From positions 62,001 through 126,000 of the forward strand of contig JAKAHC010000001.1 of assembly GCA_021815305.1 (NCBI GenBank): 64,000 bases of DNA, read 5' to 3'. Numbering within the stretch: the stretch's first letter is position 1; each line of letters opens with the position of its first letter. The notes beneath the pieces were generated by a model. The model had not been told where the DNA came from, ran no database searches, and saw only the letters and a list, made by a program, of their open reading frames with translations. The position numbers and the translations under genes were made by a program. The DNA comes from Deltaproteobacteria bacterium. GTDB taxonomy: Bacteria > Desulfobacterota > Deferrimicrobia > Deferrimicrobiales > Deferrimicrobiaceae. Positions 57,857-64,000 of this stretch are shown here, one piece after another.

Positions 57857-60628
57857 TCAGAACACCGCTCCGATGGTGAAATGCCACTCTCCGGGGGATT
57901 CTCCCGGGCGGCGGTTCAGCTTCCACCCGTAATCGAGGCCGATGGGCCCCACCGGCGTGATGTACCGCAGCCCCGCCCCGGCGCTTTCCCGCATGTCGAA
58001 GCCGTACGCGGGGTCCCGAAGGAACCAGACGCTCCCCGAGTCCACGAAGACCGCGCCGATGAATCCGTACAGCAGCGGAATGCGCAGTTCGGTGTTGAAG
58101 TTCACCATCACATCCCCCCCGATGGGAGTGCCATCGGGGGCCTTCGGCCCAAGCGATTCCTCGGCGAACCCGCGGACGGTGGTCCGCCCGCCGAGGAAGA
58201 ACCGTTTCTGGATCGGGACCTCGCTGGACCGTCCGAAGGGCTGGATGATCCCGGCGCGTGCCGAAACGACGAAGGTGTTGCGCCGGAAAACGGGGAAGTA
58301 GATGCTGCCCTGGCCCGTGAATCTGTAGTAATCCACCTCCGATCCGAGGGGGAGGGTGGCCAGCTCCGCGGTCCCGGAAAGGAAGGTCCCCCTTTTCGGG
58401 TTGAACGGGTCGTCGCGGAAATCGAGGACCGTCAACGCACGGACCGCCCCGATGGTCGCATACCCCTGGTCTTCCGGGGAAAGGACGGCCTCGGGCGCAA
58501 CGTTGAACACGTCGTCCCGGGAAAGCTCGTACTGAAGCGAAAGGGAGGATCGCTCGTACAGCTTCCGGTTGATCCCCGCCACGATGCCGGTCTTCCGCAG
58601 GCTGAAGCTCCTGCGCTCCGCCTTCTGGTAGGATCCGGTGAGCTGCCCCTCCCACTTCCACCGGTTTCCGAGGATGTAGGGCTCCCGCAGGTCCCCCAGC
58701 AGCTTCTCTTCCTTCTGGCTCAGCAGGACCTGTCCCGAGAGGCTCCGCCCCAGCCCGTCGAGGTTTCTCTCCTTCGCGCCCACGAAACCGCGCACGCCCG
58801 TGTCGGTTCCGTACCCGCCCCCGAACTCGACATCGAAGAAAAGCGCCTCCTCGACTTCCACCACGAGATCCAGGATCCCCTCGGACGGGCGCCGGATCCT
58901 TATGAAGCGCACGCTCTTGTACAGCCCCGTCGCGTAAACGGACTGCTGAAACGACAACAGCGCCTTTTCCCCTGCGGCGCCTCCGGCAGGGATCGGATTC
59001 TCGCGGAGGATCACGGCGGCCCGCGTCAGGAGCGTTCCCCGGACCACGATGTTCCCCAAGCGGTACTTCGGCCCCTCCCGGATGTCGAAATGGAGTGCGA
59101 CGGAGTCTTTCCCCGTATCGAAATCCACCTTCGATTCCACCTGCGCGTCGAGATAGCCTGCGTTCCGGTAGTGGGCGGCGAGGACCTCCTGGTCGCGCTC
59201 CACGCCCGAATAATCGACGTAGCCGCCCTCGTGGTTTCTGATCGACGCCAGAAGCTCCGGACGCAAGATGTGATCGTTCCCGCGGAAGACGATCTTCCGG
59301 AGAAGGTACCGGGGGCCCTCCTCGATCCGGATCGTCTTGACGATCCCTCCGTCGGGGGCCACCTTCGTGTCCACGCCCAGGATCTTCATCCGGGCGTACC
59401 CCAATTTCTGGTACAACCCGACAATGGCGTTCCGGTCGTCGTTCCACTCCTCCTCGCGGTAGGTTCCGGAACCCGTGACCCAGTGGAAGAATCCGCGCGG
59501 CCTCGAAGTCATCTGGCGGCGCAGCGTGTCGCCGCTCAGCGCGTGGTTCCCCTCGAATCGGATTCCCGCGAGGTACCCGGGCTTCCCCTCGTCGACGGAT
59601 ACGGTGATCGGTACGCGGCCGGAAACTTCCTCTCCCACCTTGACGGACACCGTCGCCTCCAGGTAGTCCCGCCCACGGTAGAAAGCGAGAACCCGTTCCC
59701 GAAGGTCGTGCAGGAGGGCGCTCTCCGAGGTCTCCTCGTCCCCGTAGAGGCCGGACGCCTCGGCGATCTTGCCGGAGGGAAAGGCGCGAACCCCGACCCA
59801 GCGCAGTTCATACCACGGCCCCTCCTCGACATCCACGCGCAGGCACAGCCGGTCCGGATCCCGCCCGCACCGGGAAACCGATTCGGCCAGGCGCACCGTG
59901 AGGAACCCTTCCTTCTTGTATTCCCGCCGGAGACGGGTCAGCCCCTCCTCCCATCTCCGGAAATCGTGCGGTTCCCCGGGCTTCGCGCCCATGATCTCCA
60001 TGAGGCGCCCGGGAGGAACGTGCCGGGCCCCCGGGAAGAGGACCTCGCCGACCTTCGCGGGAGGGCCTTCCTCGATCGAAACGGTGACCTTTCCCGATCC
60101 GTTCTCCACGTTGCAGGTCGACGTGACGGAAACCGAAGCTTTCAGGAATCCCTTTCCGGCAAGAAAGGATCGCAACGCCGCCTCCGCGTCTCTCAGGTCC
60201 TTCCCTTCCACCGCGCTCCCCCGCCGAAGGTGTGTGGCTGCGATCAACCGCGCCTGCGTCAGCCGTTTCGCTCCCCGGATCTCGATCTCCGAGACCAGCG
60301 GGATCGGGCGGAGGAAGAAGAGCAGATCCGCCTCCCCCTCCCGGGAGCGGACGTAGGCGGAGACCTGCCGGAAAACGGATTTTTCGTACAGCCCCCGGAT
60401 CGAGGCGCGCACCCCTTCGTCGGTGAGCCGGTCTCCCGGGCGAAGGGGGATCAGGCCCGTGAGTTCCTCGTAGGAAATCCGGTAGGGAGACGACACCTGG
60501 AAAGAGATCGACGCGATGAGGGGGTTGCCGGCCGGGGAAGGACCGGATTCGGCGGCCGACACGGCGCAGGGCAGGAGAAGAAGAAACGACACGGCCAGGA
60601 GAAGCCGGGACCGTCTACTCCTTTCCAC
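57857..60628 (-). CDS. Omp85-superfamily outer-membrane protein, TamA-like with about seven POTRA domains
   Basis: TamA-type proteins form an outer-membrane barrel that works with TamB to insert proteins or move lipid. The 923-residue precursor has a signal peptide (AVSA cleavage). Residues 35-590 divide into about seven POTRA repeats, each ending in a VSIEEGP/VDVEEGP-like strand. The barrel occupies the last 330 residues, with the L6 loop motif GGRTTVRGFAEESLGP and a C-terminal beta strand ending in Phe. TamA usually has three POTRAs and BamA five. The GTG start overlaps the tamB stop by 14 bp. The pairing with tamB favours TamA over BamA. Confidence 0.9.
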   Translation of the reverse strand: MERSRRSRLLLAVSFLLLLPCAVSAAESGPSPAGNPLIASISFQVSSPYRISYEELTGLIPLRPGDRLTDEGVRASIRGLYEKSVFRQVSAYVRSREGEADLLFFLRPIPLVSEIEIRGAKRLTQARLIAATHLRRGSAVEGKDLRDAEAALRSFLAGKGFLKASVSVTSTCNVENGSGKVTVSIEEGPPAKVGEVLFPGARHVPPGRLMEIMGAKPGEPHDFRRWEEGLTRLRREYKKEGFLTVRLAESVSRCGRDPDRLCLRVDVEEGPWYELRWVGVRAFPSGKIAEASGLYGDEETSESALLHDLRERVLAFYRGRDYLEATVSVKVGEEVSGRVPITVSVDEGKPGYLAGIRFEGNHALSGDTLRRQMTSRPRGFFHWVTGSGTYREEEWNDDRNAIVGLYQKLGYARMKILGVDTKVAPDGGIVKTIRIEEGPRYLLRKIVFRGNDHILRPELLASIRNHEGGYVDYSGVERDQEVLAAHYRNAGYLDAQVESKVDFDTGKDSVALHFDIREGPKYRLGNIVVRGTLLTRAAVILRENPIPAGGAAGEKALLSFQQSVYATGLYKSVRFIRIRRPSEGILDLVVEVEEALFFDVEFGGGYGTDTGVRGFVGAKERNLDGLGRSLSGQVLLSQKEEKLLGDLREPYILGNRWKWEGQLTGSYQKAERRSFSLRKTGIVAGINRKLYERSSLSLQYELSRDDVFNVAPEAVLSPEDQGYATIGAVRALTVLDFRDDPFNPKRGTFLSGTAELATLPLGSEVDYYRFTGQGSIYFPVFRRNTFVVSARAGIIQPFGRSSEVPIQKRFFLGGRTTVRGFAEESLGPKAPDGTPIGGDVMVNFNTELRIPLLYGFIGAVFVDSGSVWFLRDPAYGFDMRESAGAGLRYITPVGPIGLDYGWKLNRRPGESPGEWHFTIGAVF

Positions 60629-63600
60629 GCAGGAAATCCTTCCACTGTCGATACCGGTACCGGAACTTCAGGTCGGCCCCGAGGTCCCCCTCCTGGGTCG
60701 TCGTGGTGCTCTGCCAATCCCCCTGGAGGAAGATGTGTTCCCGGAGCTTGACCTCCGCGGTCGCGGAGCTGTCCGCCGCAGTCCCGACGCTCGTGGCCAC
60801 GGACACGGAAGCCCGGTCGCCGAAAGACTTCCCGACGATGAACCGGGGTTCGAAGGTCTTCGTGGTCGAGGAGAACCCCGGCTCGATGGAGAACCGGTCG
60901 AGGCCGACGGCGTTCCGGATCCCCTCCTCGACGCCCCCCGTGTACGGGGCGAGCGCGAGAGACGCCGCGGCGGCCGATCCCACGGTACCTTCCTGCCCCG
61001 CCAGCCCCTGCGTCGTGACGCCCAGCGAGAGCAGGGCGACGATGTCGTTCTTGCCCATGGGAGGATCGGAGAAGAAATCCACCTCGTATTTGTCCAGCGT
61101 CCCCGTCACCGTGACCGTGACGGTGACATTCCCCTTCGTGGTCTCTGCGCGTGCGTCGATCTGCGGGTTGTTCCTCCGGGGGTCCTGGAAATCCACCGTC
61201 GCGCGCTTCAGTTCGTACTTGTTCCCCCGGAACTCCACAACCCCTTCCGTGACGTCGAAAGAACCGAGGACGATCACCCGGCTGCTGTCGCCGACGACCT
61301 TGAACTCTCCTTTCGCCGTGGCGTTCGCAAGGTTGTTCCGGATCCGGATCGTGCCGTCGGCGATGGCGTCGATGTCGAGACGGACGCGGAACTCGGGCTT
61401 TTCCCTGCGCGCCGTCACGTCGGCCAGCCGTTTGCCGAAATCGCCCAGGACCTTCTCCGGCCGGAACGATTTCGTGTATTTCGCGGACTGGACCTCGACG
61501 TCGCCGGTGACGAGGAGGTTATCGACGGGGCCGAACAGTTCCGCGTGCCCCTGGATCACCGGGCGGAGCTCCTCGGGATATGGATATCTCATGTCGAGGA
61601 AATCCACCGAGAAGTAGAGCCGCTGGCCGGCATCCACCTTGAGGGGAACCTCCCCCCAGCCGTCGATGTATCCCCCGCCGCTTCTCCCCTCGAAATGTTC
61701 GAACACGATCTTCTCCCGGCTGATGACCGCGTCGACCTTCATCCCCTCGAACCGTTGGGCGTAGCCGAGGAAGGAAAGGTTGCCCCCTTCGAGGTGCCCC
61801 TTCCCCACGATCGACGGGTCGTCCACCTTTCCGGTCACCCGGACCTCGAGCGCCATGGTCCCGTCCAGGCGATCGAAGACACCCGGGACGACGAGCCGCA
61901 CCGTGCCGGCGGGCAGCTTCCCCTCGACTCGAAGATCCATATCCCCTTTCCACGAGATCTTTCCGGCAACCTGCACGGGGTTCCCGGCTCCCAGAAGCGT
62001 CCCCCCGGTCCAGCGCACCCCGTCCGGATCCATCCTGGCGGAGAGATCCTTCCCCGTCAGTTCCAGTCCCCCTTCCCCGAGGGAAAGGGACCCGATGCGA
62101 ACGGTTCCGGTGGTCCTGCCAACCGCCGTCAACGCCCCCTGGATCTCCGCACGACCCTGGATGGAGAATCGCCGCTTTTCGTCTTTCGGAGCCCCGTCGA
62201 CCGCCTCGCCGAGGGAAAACGGTCCTTCCACGCGGAAGGCGAAAGGCTCCCGCAGGGAGACCGACCATGCCAGTTTCGTTTCCGGAGACCGCGTGAGGAT
62301 CTCTCCCGCAAGGGTATCTCCCTGCCGCCTCCCGGAGGCCTGGATCTCCTGGAATCGGATTTCCTCCACGGAGGCTCCCCTTCCCCGCACCGAGGCGCGA
62401 AACGCGGGGAACATGTCCGGCTCGAACCGCTTCCCGTCCGCGATGTCGCCAAGCAGGAGGACTCCGTCCGCCTCTCCGCTCCACGAACCGCCTGAAGGAA
62501 TCTCCGGTCGCCCCGCCGCGGCAAGGAGGAACGAAGTGGGCAATCCCGTGGCGGACAGGGAGACCTTCGTAGGCCATCCCGCGCCCCGCCGGATTTCCGC
62601 CGAGAGGTCGAGGTGCGGGGCATCGGCCGTGACGGAAAACGTTCCGCCGGCGGATCCGAGGGAACCTTCCGCGCGCACCCCGGCAACCCGCACCGCGCCG
62701 GCGGTGATCTCTTTCGCGCCTGCCGCGAACCGGGGGACCTCCCAGCCGCGGGACCCTTCCTTTGCAGCGAATTTCGCGTCCAGGGACCCCCGGATGCCCG
62801 AAAGGTTTTCCCGCTTGAGGAGGGAAAGCGCCTGCGCGATCTCCAGGCGGTCCACTTCCCCGGCGACCTCGGCTCCCTCTCCCGGGGCGCCTCTCGCCGA
62901 AACGCGGACGGTCCCGTCGCCGAATCTCCCGCTCCCGCGCACGTTCCAGCGCGCCCCTCCCCATTCGCCGCCGTATTCCCCTTCCGCCTCCACGAAAGCC
63001 AGGCGGACCCCGCGGATCCCCATCCCGGCGGCGTGGACCGTTCCGGACAGCCCGAGAGACTTCGTGTCCGCATGGATTCTGGCATCCGCCTCCGCCATGC
63101 CCTCGACTCCTTCCAGGTACCCACGGATTTTCGCAGGCTCCTCCCCCAGGGAGGAGGCGACCGCGGACACCAGGCGACCGCTTTCCGAGAGATCGATCTC
63201 GCGGGCGGTCACGGTGAGGTCCGCCCGCGCCCCGGACGGTTGCAGAAGGCCCGCGACCGTCCCGACGGCCCTGACCTTCAAAGAGGGCGCCGGCACGTCC
63301 GCCACGAAGTGGAGCGATCCTGCGAGATCACCGTCGATCTTCAGGAGGATGGGAAGCGGGGGCAGCGCCCGGGCGGCAACGGAATCCGCCGTGAGGGAAG
63401 CGGCCGTCCGGAGACGGGAAACCGGCCCCGAGATTTCCCACTCCGACCCGATCTTCTCCCAGGAGAGCGGATAGTTCCACCCGTAGTCCGCCGCACTTCC
63501 GGCGGGCAGATGGACCGAACCTCGAAACCGGACGTTCCGGTCCGGCAGGGATCCTTCGCCGGAAGCCCGGATCTCCGCCTTCCCCGCGAGGAGGCGGAAG

Positions 63601-64000
63601 GAATCGACATGGACCGTGCCTCTTCCCGAAAGATCCCCGGAAACCTCCGCGGTGACGGGGAACCGAAGCCGCAACCGGTCCCGGTCCGACGAGGGAAGCT
63701 GTTCCACACCGTTTTGAAACGAAAGGGAAAGGCTCCCTTGAAGGCGGGCCGGCGTCCCTTCCAGACACGCGCTCGCATCCCCCGTTCCCCCGAAACGGGC
63801 GGGAACCCCGAGGCTTTTCCACGGAACCGCCGCGAGAGACAAGCGTCGCAGGGAGGCCTTGCCCTCCACCCGGCCCGAATCGAATGCGTACGACCCCGAC
63901 GCCTCGAGCGTTCCGCCCCAGAGCGTCGTCCGGGCGCCGTCGACCCTCACGATCCGGCCACCGAAAGAAGTTTCCGCTTCACCGTCCACCGGGGGTCCCT
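60615..64000 (-). CDS. tamB: TamB-like translocation/assembly module protein (5' end beyond right edge)
   Basis: TamB is a very long inner-membrane-anchored, periplasm-spanning beta-taco protein that works with TamA and in lipid transport to the outer membrane. About 1128 C-terminal residues are visible. They are a repetitive succession of beta strands, and the last 350 residues are the DUF490/TamB domain: VVEFRGNKYELKRATVDF, NNPQIDARAETTKGNVTVTV, then SDPPMGKNDIVALLSLGVTT. The C terminus is YRYRQWKDFL. The N-terminal anchor is outside. No frameshift was noticed in the visible part. Confidence 0.92.
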   Translation of the reverse strand, partial: GPPVDGEAETSFGGRIVRVDGARTTLWGGTLEASGSYAFDSGRVEGKASLRRLSLAAVPWKSLGVPARFGGTGDASACLEGTPARLQGSLSLSFQNGVEQLPSSDRDRLRLRFPVTAEVSGDLSGRGTVHVDSFRLLAGKAEIRASGEGSLPDRNVRFRGSVHLPAGSAADYGWNYPLSWEKIGSEWEISGPVSRLRTAASLTADSVAARALPPLPILLKIDGDLAGSLHFVADVPAPSLKVRAVGTVAGLLQPSGARADLTVTAREIDLSESGRLVSAVASSLGEEPAKIRGYLEGVEGMAEADARIHADTKSLGLSGTVHAAGMGIRGVRLAFVEAEGEYGGEWGGARWNVRGSGRFGDGTVRVSARGAPGEGAEVAGEVDRLEIAQALSLLKRENLSGIRGSLDAKFAAKEGSRGWEVPRFAAGAKEITAGAVRVAGVRAEGSLGSAGGTFSVTADAPHLDLSAEIRRGAGWPTKVSLSATGLPTSFLLAAAGRPEIPSGGSWSGEADGVLLLGDIADGKRFEPDMFPAFRASVRGRGASVEEIRFQEIQASGRRQGDTLAGEILTRSPETKLAWSVSLREPFAFRVEGPFSLGEAVDGAPKDEKRRFSIQGRAEIQGALTAVGRTTGTVRIGSLSLGEGGLELTGKDLSARMDPDGVRWTGGTLLGAGNPVQVAGKISWKGDMDLRVEGKLPAGTVRLVVPGVFDRLDGTMALEVRVTGKVDDPSIVGKGHLEGGNLSFLGYAQRFEGMKVDAVISREKIVFEHFEGRSGGGYIDGWGEVPLKVDAGQRLYFSVDFLDMRYPYPEELRPVIQGHAELFGPVDNLLVTGDVEVQSAKYTKSFRPEKVLGDFGKRLADVTARREKPEFRVRLDIDAIADGTIRIRNNLANATAKGEFKVVGDSSRVIVLGSFDVTEGVVEFRGNKYELKRATVDFQDPRRNNPQIDARAETTKGNVTVTVTVTGTLDKYEVDFFSDPPMGKNDIVALLSLGVTTQGLAGQEGTVGSAAAASLALAPYTGGVEEGIRNAVGLDRFSIEPGFSSTTKTFEPRFIVGKSFGDRASVSVATSVGTAADSSATAEVKLREHIFLQGDWQSTTTTQEGDLGADLKFRYRYRQWKDFLRGKE

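Noticed and set aside
1-64000. CRISPR arrays, insertion sequences, rRNA operons
   Set aside because: No regularly spaced repeats, transposase-like products, terminal repeats or rRNA sequence were recognised.

Overview
The window is GC-rich (roughly two thirds G+C by eye) chromosomal DNA from a diderm bacterium. An outer-membrane Omp85/TamA-like protein next to TamB, a SecDF-YajC set, type III FabH, chorismate dehydratase MqnA (futalosine menaquinone route), pyruvoyl-dependent arginine decarboxylase and a receiver protein with a tail type I associate with Geobacter-like genomes together suggest a deltaproteobacterial (Desulfobacterota/Desulfuromonadia-like) lineage. That placement is inference; no rRNA is present. 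No insertion sequence, prophage or CRISPR array was seen. Almost every gene lies on the minus strand; the only plus-strand genes are a Nudix hydrolase, mqnA plus a DUF1858 gene, tRNA-Leu(CAG) and a BASS-family transporter.

Layout in the direction of minus transcription (high to low coordinates). (1) 64000-52315: tamB (runs off the right edge), an Omp85 protein with about seven POTRA repeats, two GGDEF proteins, a small histidine kinase, thiol peroxidase, ribosome-rescue factor ArfB, a MaoC-type dehydratase and a DUF3467 protein. (2) 51931-40781: an AcoR-like sigma-54 activator followed by a ten-gene catabolic operon: two PCC/DUF296 proteins, a DctPQM TRAP transporter, a zinc alcohol dehydrogenase, an SDR, and E1-alpha, E1-beta and E2 of a lipoate-dependent 2-oxoacid/acetoin dehydrogenase. 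A near-consensus -24/-12 promoter (49773-49789) and repeated sites about 120 bp upstream of it explain how the activator would drive the operon, and a perfect 42-bp palindrome separates dctP from dctQ. (3) BASS transporter (+) and tRNA-Leu (+), divergent from rnr. (4) 39221-31260: rnr, receiver protein, valS, nadC, a SurA-N-like periplasmic protein, queD. (5) mqnA and DUF1858 (+). (6) 29992-26609: class II aldolase, rsmD, coaD, aspartate aminotransferase, behind a clear sigma-70 promoter. (7) Nudix (+) divergent from a very long minus run, 26005-3888: lysE-type exporter, GMP-PMM fusion, MBL hydrolase, coaBC, udg, rlmI-like, nfeD, slipin, spoIID, queA, tgt, yajC, secD, secF, recJ, speB, pdaD, fabH, rimI, pyrK, pyrD. 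(8) A promoter-plus-hairpin junction and then rimP, nusA, ylxR, infB (infB runs off the left edge).

The genome uses tightly packed, translationally coupled genes: at least a dozen junctions are 4-bp NTGA overlaps, and the start codon at such junctions can be ATG, GTG, TTG and apparently CTG. The part most worth experimental attention is the sigma-54-controlled PCC/TRAP/dehydrogenase operon, whose substrate cannot be read from sequence; acetoin or 2,3-butanediol is the best guess from the AcoR-like regulator and enzyme set.
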